Positions 37,061 through 48,658 of a stretch of 64,000 nt of DNA are shown here, piece after piece (the first letter of the stretch is position 1; each line of letters begins with the position of its first letter). A program made the translations under genes and the position numbers. Source of the DNA: CAVWXT01 sp963759115 (lineage in GTDB: Bacteria > Planctomycetota > Planctomycetia > Pirellulales > Thermoguttaceae); the NCBI GenBank assembly GCA_963759115.1, contig CAVWXT010000004.1, forward strand, positions 62,001 to 126,000, given 5' to 3'. Under the pieces are notes generated by a model. It did no database searches, was not told where the DNA came from, and saw only the letters and a list, made by a program, of their open reading frames with translations.

Positions 37061-37294
37061 TTAGGCCGAGCAGGGAACGGCCCCCCTGCTCGGCGCACTC
37101 CAGAGTCTAGCCGGATGCACGCCACTTTTCAACCGATTGACGAACAGGCCGTCGAGTTCAGCCGCTTTGGACTGGGCCGAGCCGACATAAAGTCCAACTC
37201 CGAGGCTCACGAGCCCCCCCTCTCGTAGCGGTTTCGTTTGCACCTTCACTTCCTCAAACCACTTGACACTCGCGATGTGTTCGCAGTCAGACAA
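37061..37294 (-). pseudogene. Fragment of unknown secreted protein
   Basis: The minus strand reads SVKWFEEVKVQTKPLREGGL and VSLGVGLYVGSAQSKAAELD, GLFVNRLKSGV, which resembles the last strand region of lectin-like jelly-roll domains but has no start region or clear family. It lies just downstream of the GH127 gene and is probably a remnant. Confidence 0.3.
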
Positions 37295-37327
37295 AAGTCT
37301 TGAGCACAGCGGGCCCAGCAGGACTGC

Positions 37328-39172
37328 TTACTTCCCCGAGAACAGCGGTAGCCACACCTTGTAGCTCGTTCCGGTGATCCCCGCGTCGGCGAACGGCGCC
37401 AGACGCAGTTGCGCGACGGCGGACGTCTGGCGATCCAGCCCATTGACGAGAAAGACCTGCGCCGGGCCAGGTCTTCAGTCGCTCCGGCGCCGGTTCCGGG
37501 GTAATCCCCAACGCGGACCCGCCGGGAACGGCCAGTGCCAGCGACTTGATGTCTCTGCCATCAGCAAGGGCCTGGTCGACGGCGAGGACTAGCGGACCGT
37601 ACAGCACGGCGGCTTTCCCCTGGTTCTTCTGGTCCCCAACGACCAACCGGGCCTTCAAGGGCAAGTCCAATTCGACCTTGTCGCCCTTCTTCCACGTTTG
37701 CCTGACACTCGCATAGCGGCCAGCGATGAGCTTCACATCCGATGGGCGACCGTTGATCCGCAACGCAGGCGCGTCGCACCAAGCGGGGATACGCAGCTTC
37801 AGCGCACATTCACCCGCGGCGGCCGCATCGACGGTTATCGCTACTCTTTCGGCGGCGGGATATTGGGTGTCGATTGCCAACCGCACCGCGCTTCCGTCGC
37901 GCAGACGCAGATCGGCACTGCCGGCTTCATAGAGATTCACAACGACGCCATCGGCGTCGGTGGTTACGGCAAAGGTGGGAATGAGCGCCATGCCGCGTGG
38001 GCCGCTGGACAGGCAGCAGTGCCCGTCGAGCGCATCGCTGTAGGGCTTCTTGCCCTCCATCTCGACGTAGTAGCCCCAGGCCCTGCCGTCGGGTCGCTGG
38101 GCGCCGCAGAGTTGGTTGAGGATGGTGTGTTCGAGCTGCTCGGCGAAACGCGCTTCGCCGGTCAGCCGCAGCAGGTGGGCGTTGAGTTGCAGCCAGGTGA
38201 CGGTGACGCAAGTCTCGCCCACCTTGCCCGTGTTGGGCAAGTCGCCGTCACCGTGAAAGCGCCGTCGGCGCTGGCGGTTCCGGTGATATAGAGGCGTTTG
38301 GCCACGATATCTTCCCAAGCATTTACCGCCGCCTGAAGGTGCTGCGGATCGCCGGTGATGCGGTACCATTCCAACATGCCATTGATGCACGAGAGCATCT
38401 CGTAGGCCTTGGCGTTGCCCACCGCGTCGACGCGCTTCAACTCCAGCAGCCGCGAGGCGATGTGCGGACCGTTGGGTTGCTCCCAGGATCGCAGAATATA
38501 CCGACAGAAGTCGCCGTACTTTTTCTCGCCGGTGAGGCGGTAGAGCCACACCATCGGCTCCAGCACGCTGGTGGGCGCCATGCCGACGTGGGCGCCGGCC
38601 GCGATGATGTCGCGTTTGCCGGGCTCGTCGCCGAAAGTGTTGCACAGCAGGTCGGCCATCTTCCGGCACGCCGAAAGCGGCTCGCGGTTGCCCGTGTAGC
38701 GCACGTAGGTCAAAAGGCCGATGAGGTTGTACTTGTGCGACCAGACGTCCCATTCCGTCCAGCGTTTCTCGGGCAGGTAGGTGCCCAGGTAGCCGTCGTC
38801 GAGTTGGCACTTCAGCAGTTCGCCGACCGCGCGGTCGAGCTTGGCCCGCAGGTCGGCGTTGCCGGTGTAGACCCAGGCCAGGGTTGCGGCATGGAGCCAC
38901 TTGCCCACGTGTTCGCCGTCATAGGTCTGCCGGCCGGGCCGCTTGCGGAAGCCCTCCAGCAGCCGGTCGACGTCGATAGCCAGCAGGCGGTTGATCGCGC
39001 TGTTGCGGATGCGCACGCCGAGCATTCCCGTAAGCTGCACCCGGTCGGGCACCTGCGCGTCCTGGCGATCGGCTACGATGCTGGGAATCTGGTCCGACAG
39101 CGGAGAGATCCCGCCTGCCGACGACGTTGCGGCAGCGGCGATGAGCAGCAACGAAGAAAACGCGATTTTCAT
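37328..39172 (-). CDS. GH127 beta-L-arabinofuranosidase-like protein, two frameshifts
   Basis: ATG 39172 (MKIAFSSLLLIAAAATSSAG) encodes a signal peptide. The (alpha/alpha)6 domain reads KWLHAATLAWVYTGNADLRA, LDDGYLGTYLPEKRWTEWDV, WSHKYNLIGLLTYVRYTGNR. A frame change near 38240 leads into GKVGETCVTVTWLQLNAHLL and DALDGHCCLSSGPRGMALIP: the ETC and CC residues match the Glu and three Cys that bind Zn in GH127 (HypBA1), one Cys being the nucleophile. A second change near 37475 restores the end FLVNGLDRQTSAVAQLRLAP ... LPLFSGK, stop at 37328. About 615 residues. The enzyme would release L-arabinose from arabinofuranosyl disaccharides or glycans. Confidence 0.87.
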
Positions 39173-39306
39173 GGAAGCCTCTCTTGCACATTCTTGGTGA
39201 ACTCCAGCGTGCCGCCCACCGCGATCGTGATCGGGTCCTTATCGAGGGCCGCCGGATCAATGACGGTCACGTCCCCGCCGGAATGGTTGATGGATAGAAT
39301 GTGTTC
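39169..39306 (-). pseudogene. C-terminal remnant of an upstream gene, overlapping the GH127 start
   Basis: The minus strand reads EHILSINHSGGDVTVIDPAA and LDKDPITIAVGGTLEFTKNV, QERLP, with its TGA overlapping the GH127 ATG (ATGA). The VTVIDPAALDKDPI segment resembles a beta-propeller blade. The rest of the gene is missing upstream, so an operon partner has been lost. Confidence 0.4.
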
Positions 39307-39533
39307 AATCTGGCATACAGCATATCAGAGTATTGCGCACACAATACGCCCTGATGCGACGATTCGCGGTGCAACGCCACGACGGCATGGGCATTGAGCA
39401 AAACACTGATGCACGCAGACGTTGGCGTTCATCAGACGCTCTGGCCGGAGCAATCGCCCGATCCGAAGTGGGGGCAATCGGTCGGGAAGCAGCCCTGGGT
39501 TGGCAGGCAACCGGACGGTCGCGCCAGCCGGCA

Positions 39534-40859
39534 CTACGGACCGTTGGGCAAGAACGGCAATTGTCGGAAGGGAAGGAGGTTCAGTTTGAGCGTTTTCCCG
39601 GCCAGGTAGGGCAGCGCGCGCCAGCGGCCCAGTCTCCGGGCGTGCGCTCCGGCATGCTTGACAATCGTCCCGGCGAAATGTGTGCGAGGATAGAGTGTCT
39701 TGAACGACCAATCCAACAGGCCCTCGATCTGTCCCTTGGACAGGGCCGGATGTCTCCACACGAGGTGCTTGCCGTCAAAATGGCTGTAGTCCTTGTTGTC
39801 GATCCCGTAACACTCCTGGATCCTTTGCCAGAGGGGCGTCTGGGGGAGTGGCGTGAGTATGCAGACCTGCACCAGGTCGAACCGCATCGCCCCCAGTCTT
39901 TCGATGCTCGCCCGGATCGATTCCTCGGTGTCCGATTCCAGTCCGATGATGTAGAAGCCTACCGTCACAATCCCGTGTCGCCGGCACAGCTCCATCGCTT
40001 CGTACAGTCTCTCCACGTCGCTTCTCTTGTTCAGGGCCTTCAATTCATCCTGGGCCAGGCTCTCGATCCCAATCATCACCCCCGCCAACCCTTGGCTCTT
40101 CCACTCATCGAAGTGCTCCAGAAGGTAGTCGATCCGGGTCATCACCGTCCAGAGCATGCCGTGCCTCGCCAGCAGTTCGCCGACCGCACGGGCATGGCTG
40201 GGCAGGATCCCAAAGTTCTCGTCCGGAATGAGCACGTCGACCACCCCGTGGTCCGCGTAGCACTTGAGCACCCGTTCGATGCTTTCCAGGGGGATGCCCC
40301 AGGGTTTGGGTGCGAAAGCGGGTGTCTGGCAGAAAGTGCAGCCGAAGCAGCAGCCTCGCGTAGTGAACAGCAGGCCGAAGCGGACGATCTTCCAGAACGG
40401 CATCCCGAACGAGACCATCATCGGCGGATGGACCAGGTTCTCCAGGTTGTGCCCCAGCGCCTGGGCAATCTCGCGTTCCGCGTATCCCAGGAACACGCGG
40501 TCGAAGTGGGGGCGGACTTCCGGCGTCAGTACCCCGTAGTTGCCGCCCCATACTTCCGTGGCTCCTGCGCGGCGGGCTTCGGCGACCATATCCAGCGCAC
40601 GGCGGGTTTCGTCCAGGTAGAACGAAATGCCCACGTTGTCCCAACCGCGTGCCAGGGCGCGGCGGAATTCGTCGGCCGTCGGCAGTTCCAGGATCTCGAT
40701 GCCGGGGACATTCTGCTTGATGAATCGCAGCCCCAGGGAGATGGGCCGTTTCCCGCCCAGCCGGAAAAGCGTGCGCGGCTGGTTGGAGCCCCAGTAGTCG
40801 TACAGGGGACCATCACGCCAGGCCGTGCTGATCAGGGTTTTCGGATGCGACACAATCAA
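39534..40859 (-). CDS. B12-binding/radical SAM family protein
   Basis: The frame from TTG 40859 (alternative GTG a few codons in) encodes 441 residues. An N-terminal Rossmann-like region (GWDNVGISFYLDETRRALDM, GGNYGVLTPEV) looks like a shortened cobalamin-binding domain lacking a clear DxHxxG motif. The radical SAM core has the cluster motif C170-C174-C177 in TTRGCCFGCTFCQTP and IPDENFGILPSHARAVGELL. The sequence GIESLAQDELKALNKRSDVE and FYIIGLESDTEESIRASIER is the usual barrel continuation. Related enzymes are methyltransferases or act in lipid and secondary metabolism. The frame is intact and no pathway partner is adjacent, so the substrate is unknown. Confidence 0.85.
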   Translation of the reverse strand: MIVSHPKTLISTAWRDGPLYDYWGSNQPRTLFRLGGKRPISLGLRFIKQNVPGIEILELPTADEFRRALARGWDNVGISFYLDETRRALDMVAEARRAGATEVWGGNYGVLTPEVRPHFDRVFLGYAEREIAQALGHNLENLVHPPMMVSFGMPFWKIVRFGLLFTTRGCCFGCTFCQTPAFAPKPWGIPLESIERVLKCYADHGVVDVLIPDENFGILPSHARAVGELLARHGMLWTVMTRIDYLLEHFDEWKSQGLAGVMIGIESLAQDELKALNKRSDVERLYEAMELCRRHGIVTVGFYIIGLESDTEESIRASIERLGAMRFDLVQVCILTPLPQTPLWQRIQECYGIDNKDYSHFDGKHLVWRHPALSKGQIEGLLDWSFKTLYPRTHFAGTIVKHAGAHARRLGRWRALPYLAGKTLKLNLLPFRQLPFLPNGP

Positions 40860-40918
40860 ACACGCACATGGAGCGCAGGACTTGTCGGGCTAACGGGCCG
40901 TGTAGGTAACCCGTGTTT

Positions 40919-43900
40919 CTACCATCCTTCGGTCCCCGCACGCACCCGCACTTGGCTGACAGCCGCCTTGGCGGGCAGCACGAACGTGAACGACTGGCTC
41001 TGACCCAGCCCCAGCCCCTGGAACCATTGGGCCGCCGGCCAACCCTTCGGCGTCGGGCTCGCCGCGGGGATCAGGTCGACGATGCCATCCGCCGCCGTGG
41101 GCGATGCGCCGGTCAGCGTCACTCGGATGCCGCCGACAACCGCGGCTGTGGCAACGTTGACCGCGCACACGTTGGCGACCGTTGCTCCCGACACGGCGGT
41201 GTCCAGCGCGCTGTAATCCCCAACGTTGCACTGGAGATAAGTCGGACGTTGCGCCGCTACCTGGATCGTCGAGGTCGTGGTGCCGGTGATCGGGATGGCG
41301 TTGCCCATCGTGTCGAAGGCATGCAGCTTCGACGGACTGATCGCCAGGGTCAACTTCATCGGCGTGGACGTATTCCAGAAGGCACACACTCCCGTGGTCG
41401 TTCCTTTGAACATGTGAGCGAACGTGTTGCTATCGGGGTTGTAGGTCTTCTGGAAGGTTGCGCCCTCGATGAACGAGGCGCAGGCGGCCAGCGCCGCCAA
41501 TCGGGGACGAGGAACGTAGCTGCCGTACGTGACGCTGAAGCCGTACGTCGGGCGCGTTGTCTGCCGAGAACCAGAAGAATCTCTTGCTGCCCTGCGAAGC
41601 GGCAGTCAGTACGCCCCGCGCATAGAACTGGGCCACGTCGGCCTCGGACATCCACGTTGTCTTATAACCGTCTCCATCGGCATGGATTCCTTGTTCGGTG
41701 TCCCAAATCGGCATCGTGGTGGGACAACCGCCGGCGGTCATGACCGTGCGGAGGGCCGAGACGGCGATGGGATAGTTCTTCTCCGGCAGCATGAGTTGGC
41801 CGTAGGTGTGCTCGCTGACCGCGTCCATCTGCCCCGCGGTGCCGTTGGCCAGCACGGACTGCACGTTCACGTAGCCGCTGGTCAGGTTCGGGCATCCCGC
41901 AAAGGCGATGACCATGGCATTGGGATTGTTCCCGGTCTTGGCGGATGTTCGGCCTGGTTTCGTTCAGCAAGGTTGTGTAAACCGCCGTCGTGACACGTGC
42001 CCTTGTCGTCATACCCCGGCTCGTTCCAGAGTTCGTAGGCGTTGATGTTCCGGCTCGCCGCTGATTAGTGCTGGGCGACCGCGCCGCAGAACATGCCCCA
42101 CTCGTCCATCATGGTGGGGTAAGGCGGCTGCTGCAAGCTGCCGGCCGTCACGTCGCCGGCCCACGACCTGCTCATACGAGGCGGAGTATCGCAACAGGAT
42201 CGGCATAAGGCTAATGCCGGTGAGATTGCCGGTGCCGTTGCCGGTGACCGCATTATATTGCCGGTCGTATTCGGTCCAGTCGTAGGCGTCCGGGGGCGGC
42301 CGGTTTTCGGCACATGCCCCAACCCCACCAGGCGCGGATCCACTTCACGCCGCACATGGAAAACACCTGCATTTCGCGGTCCAGGTGAGGCGTTGGCTCG
42401 CGCTCCATGTGCGTATTCATCGCGAAGATGGAAGTGTCTGGATTTCCGACGTTCTGCATGTTGACGACCACGGCGTACTTGGCCTCGGCGCTTTGATGCC
42501 AGGTTTGGCCTTCCGAAGTCAGGTCGAAGCCAAGCCGGAAGGTTCCGCGCAGGCCGGTGTTCATGCCGTAATTCGTGGTGATGGCGGTGTTGGCCGGCAC
42601 GGAGAACGTGCCCAGCGAGGGCTGCCCGGAAACCTGCTTCTCCTCCCAGTCGGTGATCGTCGGCTGCACCGTCACGTTATGGGCGACCGTATCCGTGTTG
42701 GAGATGGTTACCGTCGTGGCCGTCGTGGCGCCCGGGGTGTAAGCGTACAGATTGCCGATCGGCCAGGTCTGCGGGCCAACCGAGATCTTGTCCTTCAGCG
42801 CCAGCGACGGTCATCGCGTCGCTGGCAATCAAACGCACGTCATCCACGTAAAGAGTCCCGCTTCCGGAGGACGGGTAGCCGATGTGGACGCACAGGGACG
42901 GCGAGGCAAAGTTGGTGGGAAGCGTGAACGAATAATGTCACCTGCGACCAGGAAGTGCTCACCGCGGGCCATTGTGCCGGGTAAGCCGTCACCATCCCTG
43001 CGCCGCTGCCGCATCCCAGGACCTCAAAGCGTGGATAGTAGTTGCCTGAGGTGAAATGTATTTGAGCCGGCCGCTGAAGGTGTAGTGTCTGCCGGGGTGG
43101 GCGGGAATAGGCCGCGAGTACACGCCCGCTTTGGGCTGGCGCCTGCAAGACTGTGCAGGCATTTTTGGCCGGTGGCCGCGCCGCCCGTGGTTTCCCAAGC
43201 GAGGTTGACGTCGCCGTAGTTGTCGGGGCACCAACCGGTCAGGCCGATCTCGAAATCGCCGTTGGGAACCAGGTTGCCCGTCGGCGTCGGCGGTTGAGGC
43301 GGCGTGGGATAAAGCGGACTGAAAACGCGGGCGATGTTCGAGATGCGCAGCGAGTCGACCTTGCCGTCCATTTCGGCGCCCGTGGTCGACCAGTCGTTGT
43401 TGCCGATGATGAATTTCGCGCCGTAGCCGTTGCTCATCAGGCCGGTCGTCATCCCCGTGAACTGCGTCTGCGTATCGAGGACGCCGTTGACGTAGATCGC
43501 TCCCGTTGCCGTCGTGGCACTGGTTTGTTTATAGGTAATCGCCAAGTGGGTCCATTGCCGGATGGGCAGGGGTAGCACGCCATTGACTGCATAGGACTTG
43601 CCGTCGACCGTGAACGACACCGCGAGGACGCCATCCCCGAGACTAATAAAGTAAATCCCATTTTTGCAGATCAGGTAACCGTTCGTATAGTTGAGTTTCA
43701 CCCAAGCCTCCACGGTCATGGCGGCCCGCGGGTGATTCGACGCATCGTCGGCGATATAGGCGTAGCTGGCATCCGATTCCTTGCCGGCATCCGTTGCCAG
43801 GGCATAGTACTGGCGTCCCGGGACCCAAGCAGCCGCATTGCCACATTGATCGGTTTTCCCCCCGACACGTCGTTGGCCGAGGTCGTGCCCGAGCCTTCTC

Positions 43901-44042
43901 TGAATCGGTACAGCGCGGTGGTGTTGGCGTCGACCGTCATCGAGACTTGCACCGCCTCGGCGGCAGCCTCGGTAGCGAGCAATGCTCCGGCAATCAAGAG
44001 TGAGCACGAAGAGATGCAGATACCGCGCAGAATCGCCATCAT
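40919..44042 (-). pseudogene. Secreted LamG plus clan-A glycosidase protein, broken by many frameshifts
   Basis: Pieces in all three minus-strand frames line up as one protein of about 1040 residues. Signal peptide MMAILRGICISSCSLLIAGA at 44042; LamG domain (HPRAAMTVEAWVKLNYTNGY, WTHLAITYKQ, GKVDSLRISNIARVF); a carbohydrate-binding-like segment (NLVPNGDFEIGLTGW); a catalytic barrel with CGVKWIRAWWGWGMC, AYELWNEPGYDDKGT (acid/base NEP near 42025) and MPIWDTEQGIHADGDGY (nucleophile Glu); a C-terminal beta domain ending VRVRAGTEGW at 40919. At least eight frame changes are needed over 3.1 kb, more than in any other gene here, so genuine decay is likely on top of any sequence errors. Confidence 0.75.
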
Positions 44043-44289
44043 GAGCCTCCCTGGGCCGTTCTAAAGGCCGGCAACTTTGTTCCGAAATCGAGCCGAGAAC
44101 ACTCTATGTTTATATACCCCCCGCTACAGTTTATGCAAGGGGTCCTCCATCCTTATGAGGGGGGAGCGGGAGGCATTGCCAACATTCGGGCAATGTCAAC
44201 AAACTCTTGTGATCCGAGAATCGTTCGGAATCCAGGACGTGCCGATGGCCAATGGGGGGGCGTTCCGCCGGCCAGGTCTCGGTCCCCGG

Positions 44290-44355
44290 AGAAGTTATGG
44301 CTTGTCGGTACGCCGAGAGCCGTGTCATCTCCGGGTGGTTTTTCGAGATCGCCCG
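44290..44355 (+). repeat. Dispersed repeat shared with 27055-27117
   Basis: tcggtacgccgagagccgtg followed by tcatctccgggtggtttttc matches the minus strand of 27055-27117 over about 45 bases with scattered differences. Confidence 0.65.
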
Positions 44356-44399
44356 AACACAACTGGATGGGTGAAAGCGAACGTATTCCCACCGGGCCA

Positions 44400-44640
44400 C
44401 TGATCGTTCGCCTCGGCGATCACCCAGCACAGAGGACCGCACTGGCCGGATCCACGCCCGGCAGTTGGCCAAGCCAACGCTTATCGGCGGCTTCACAGCC
44501 CGTAGGGCTCACGACCGCGCCAACGACGGGCCGGCCTGCGGCGTCGAGCACCCGACCTCGCATCACAGCCCGCCGGGCAATTCGGCCGGCACGGGATCGA
44601 GCGTCACATCCAACGGACTTAATGTGTCTCTTCCGGCTTA
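44400..44640 (-). pseudogene. Carboxypeptidase-regulatory-like domain fragment
   Basis: One minus-strand frame reads RGRVLDAAGRPVVGAVVSPT, then GCEAADKRWLGQLPGVDPAS. This is the start of a carboxypeptidase regulatory-like (beta-sandwich) repeat as found in the neighbouring sensor gene. No start codon or continuation is intact, so it is a remnant. Confidence 0.55.
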
Positions 44641-44778
44641 CTGGCGGGGGCGGGCATAGGAAGCTCGAAGGGCTCGCCCCTCATTTTTTCAAACTTCTCG
44701 CGTTGGGATGGAGTTAGCCCTTTGATCAGGGTCTAATTTCAGTTCGTCTTGTACCTCCTTCCTGGTTAGCAATACCAG

Positions 44779-47700
44779 TCAATGAGAACTGCTACCATAA
44801 CCGCTTTCGTTGGTCGCCCGCGATTGCGGCGGTGGGCTTGTTCCTTCCGTGGCGGCGGGTTTCTGCTTGACCTCGATGCGAACATCTGTTTGTCCTGGCT
44901 GGACGCGGATCTGCGCAACAGGCCCTTGGTAGCGCTGTCCGCCGGCGCCGTCTGGAACCATGAGTCCCACGCTAAGGACAACGGGAATCTTTGGCAGACC
45001 CGTCATGGTGAAACGGCCGTCGGCGCCCGTGGACTTTACGCGTGCCTTCGGGATCATGGCGTCGTGAAGAACGTCAGGTCCTGTATAAGCAACCAGCGTT
45101 GCCCCGGCGATCGGTTGGCCTTGCGGATCGACGACAATGCCCGAGATCGATTCGTCGGTGGGGAGGAACAAAAACGGCGGCAATTCCGTGTTTTCGCCCG
45201 CCTTTACCCGGGCCGAATATCGGTTCTTCTCAGGGACCAGATCGCGGGGATATACTCGGACCACAAACTCTTTGTTGGCCGGCACCGTCGCAAAGTGGAA
45301 TCGGCCTTGCGCATCGGTTTCGGTGGAATCCTTGAAACTGGCCAGCGGCGCAGGCAACTCTGATGCCGATCTAGTCCGATAGTCGGGCTTCGAATCATCA
45401 TCGTTTCGGCCCAACACCACCCTCAAGGGCGCTTCCTCGATTCTGACGCGAACGCCCCGGCACGGCTGGCCGTCTTTCTGCGCGATACCTGAGACGCTCC
45501 CGGCAGCCGACAACCAAATACTGAGCGGCGGTTCGGCGACGCCCGGTCGAGGCGCATCAGGCAACTGGACCAGCCCCACCAATTGACGCTCTCGGTGAAT
45601 CGCTTCGATCGATCCCCACTCGTTAACGCCAACCTCTCCGAGCGAGAACCGGCCGGAGGCGTCGGTGTGTGCAAACCGCTTTGCCAGGAGCTTTTCGTCA
45701 ACGTCAAATGAGGACCCAGAATTGGCCCGCCGGTTAATTGTGTCGATCCGTGACTCGAACCAGGGTTGCAGGCCCACGATCGCATCGGCAACCGGCCTGC
45801 CTTCGGGATCGACAACCGTTCCCTCGATCGGCGGACGAACCTCAGCGAACGGATACGGGGCAGCTTTTCCAGCGGATGAGCCAGTAGATGCCCCTGCCAT
45901 GCCAACTCCGCGCGTTGACGAATTGCCTCCGGCTTCGGGTGGCGCTATCGAGAAAAACAACTCTGGATGAGCTCGCCCGGGCACAACCTCGACCTGCTGA
46001 ACGTCCTCCGGGGGTTGTGCTCTTGGCGGATAGGAGAAATACTTGCCCATCTGCGGTGAGACCTCCACGGATCCCGTTCCCGGTGGGAGCAGCAGCCGGA
46101 ACCGGCCGTCGCTGTCAGTTTTCGCTGCGTCGGTAAACAGCGCGCCGTCGGCCCATTTGAAAATGTCATCGCCGTCCTTGGGCTTATAGACTACCGAGAC
46201 CTCGGGGATGCCCTTGCCATCCTTCTTGCTGAGAACGCGGCCGGCAACCGGTTCCCCGCGGGGCAACTCGATTCGCACGTCCACCTCGGGCTGATCGGCC
46301 CGCGGCGCCACGATCCGCAATCGGCCTAGATAGGGACCAGCCTTCTGAGGACCGGCGAGAACGTGATACACGGGCTTGGGCAAATCGGGAAAGACGAACC
46401 GGCCCGAGCCGTCGCTGATCTTTTGCGAATCAATCGGTTGAAAGAGCCCGCCATATTGATCGTGAGGTCTGCCATAAGCTTTGACATCAATTCCCGCCAG
46501 CGGCTTGCCCGTATCGGCGTCGACGATCGTGCCGGCGATCCGCTTGGCGGGCCTCAGCACGGCGGTAAACGATCCGGCGTGTACCGGAATGAGGGCCAAT
46601 TCCACGTCGCCTCGCGGCGTTTCTTCCGGTCCGCGGACTTCCGGCTGCGGTTGTTCGGTGGTTGCCGCGAACACCTGGCCGGCGTGTCGCCCCGGACGCT
46701 GCAAGTCGAGCCACAGCCGCCGCTGGGGCGGAAGGCCGCCCAGGGCAACGCGCCCGTCGGCGCCGGTTTTCGCCCGCGGCCCAAGCCGAGACTCACGCAG
46801 GTCGAGGAACTCCGCCGTCGGAGTAAGGTCGAGCAAGTCGCTGCCCAGCGCCGAGATCATGGCCACCGACACTTCCACGCCTTCCAGGGGCTGGCCTCTT
46901 TCGTCCGTTACCCGCCCGGTGATCTTCGCCTCCGGCTGCAATTGAAAGATCATCGGCGCGGCCTGCTAGGGCGCGGTGAGGTGCTGCCAGGCAATGGCCG
47001 AGCCCGGCATGATTACGACCACGTCCCACGGCTGTTGTTTAAGTTGCTGATAACCCCAGTACAACTCCGCCACGACATCTTGGAAGCGGAATTTTCCCTG
47101 CGCGTCGGTCTGGCACTGGGCAAGAACGTCTTGTGGCTTCGGTTTCGACGCATCTCTGCGGATCCGAGAGGTGGACCACTGGCACAGGTAGACTGATGCG
47201 CCGGTGACGGGCTTGCCCGCCGGATCGACCACCTTCCCGAATGCGGTCAACAACGCCGGCGGCGACTCGCTGGGCGTCGTTGGCGGGGATTGCGACGGTT
47301 TGGCTGCCGGCGTTGTCGACTCCGGCGCGGCTTCCGTCTTGTCAGACGAAGGGGCCGACGCCACGGGCGCCATAGCCGAAGTGGACGCGACAGGCTCCTT
47401 GGCCACCAACTCGACCCGCACGCTGCCCATCAGCAACAGTCCAACAACCGACACAAGAAGGATCGCCTTTTTCATTTTCGAGTCCTCCAGGGTTTCTCCG
47501 GAAACCAACCGGCGGATGCGATGGAACAACCGCCCACCGCGGGCGGCGCCCAGGCAGGACGCCGGAGAAAGACGCAGCGAGCCAAGCTCCAGCAACGCGT
47601 GGGCGTAGTCGAGCGTGGCCGGGCCGCCGCCGCTGGCCGCACGGTCGCAAAGCCATTCGGTGCACTCGTCGTAGTTTCGCACCGCCCACCAAGCCAGCGG

Positions 47701-48480
47701 ATTGAACCAGTGCGGCAGGGCCAACAGCCGCGCCGCCAACAGCTTCCACAGGTCGCCGTGCTCATAGTGGGCCAGTTCGTGGCTCAAGATGGCCTTGCGC
47801 TGCTGGGCGCTGAGCCTTGAGCCGATGTCGGCCGGCACGATGACCTCGTAGCCCGAGGGCAGAAGGCACAGCGCGGGCCCTGCGTTTTGCACTGCCCGCA
47901 GCGGAATCGGCCGGCGCACGCCCCGAGCCGCGAGAAGCTCGCGCCAAGGAGTCAGCCAGCCCTCATCGCAGCCGTCGAGCGTTTGAAGCCGCCGCAGAAA
48001 GCGGAGGTATCAATAGATTCCAAAGGCCGCGATGGACGACATTCCGGCTGCCCAGGCCCACATCGCGGCTTGCCACCAGTCCGCACGTTTCCAGAAAGCC
48101 GGCGATGGGGCGGCGGCAGTGACGGAGCCTTCTTTGGCGGCAGCGTGGGGTTCAGACTCGGCAACGGGAGGACGAAATGCTTCGTTCACCGGGACTTCAA
48201 CCGCGGCCCTGCTCGACGTGTCATGCGTGTCATGCACCTGATCGGACAATCGCTCTGGGACCGTTGTCGGCACGGGCTCGGAATCGTACCAGGGGATATT
48301 CACGGACAGCCGCAGCAAGAGAATCCCTTGCACGAGCACCAGCAGCCAGACCAGCCGCAGCGTGCGGGCGGACGAACATCGCAGCAACCAGATCAGCCCG
48401 CGTACGAACACCGCCGATGCGGCCAGAAACAGCGTGGCCTGCAGGACCGAAAGAGCAAGACTACTTGCGGAGATGGTCAT
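44779..48480 (-). CDS. BlaR1-like M56 metallopeptidase fused to carboxypeptidase-regulatory-like repeats, two in-frame stops
   Basis: One frame runs from ATG 48480 (MTISASSLALSVLQATLFLA) to 44779, 1234 codons, interrupted by TGA at 48010-48012 and TAG at 46966-46968, both where Trp is plausible. N-terminal membrane helices and linker (to about 155), M56 peptidase with AILSHELAHYEHGD (HExxH) and NYDECTEWLCDRAA, a further transmembrane segment (AILLVSVVGLLLMGSV), then about 800 periplasmic residues of carboxypeptidase-regulatory-like beta repeats (ITGRVTDERGQPLEGVEVSV, IAGTIVDADTGKPLAGIDVK, ISGIVVDPQGQPIAGATLVA). BlaI lies upstream in the same direction, so this is a sensor-protease that would cleave BlaI. 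The long repeat region replaces the penicillin-binding sensor of classical BlaR1, so the signal is not a beta-lactam by sequence. Confidence 0.83.
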
Positions 48481-48658
48481 GAGTCAGTTTCCTCTACCGT
48501 TGTAGTGTGCGTGAAACGCACCGCAACCGGGGGATGGTGCGTTTTGCGCACCCTACGAGCCTTGCGGAGATGGTCATGAGTCAGTTTCCTCTACCGTTGT
48601 AGTGTGCGTGAAACGCACCGCAACCAGGGGATGGCGCGTTTTGCGCACCCTACGAGCC
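48471..48658. repeat. Tandem duplication of a 95-base palindromic unit between blaI and the sensor gene
   Basis: gagatggtcatgagtcagtt and the following bases through gcgcaccctacgagcct occur twice in direct order, starting at about 48471 and 48566. Each unit holds a hairpin (gtgtgcgtgaaacgcacc / ggtgcgttttgcgcaccc). The first copy includes the sensor gene start codon; the second contains the same ATG context followed by unrelated sequence. Confidence 0.9.

Noticed and set aside
46966..48012. Recoded stop codons (selenocysteine or pyrrolysine) in the sensor gene
   Set aside because: One is TGA and the other TAG, both at positions where Trp is plausible, with no recoding structure seen and no recoding genes in the window; sequence change is simpler.
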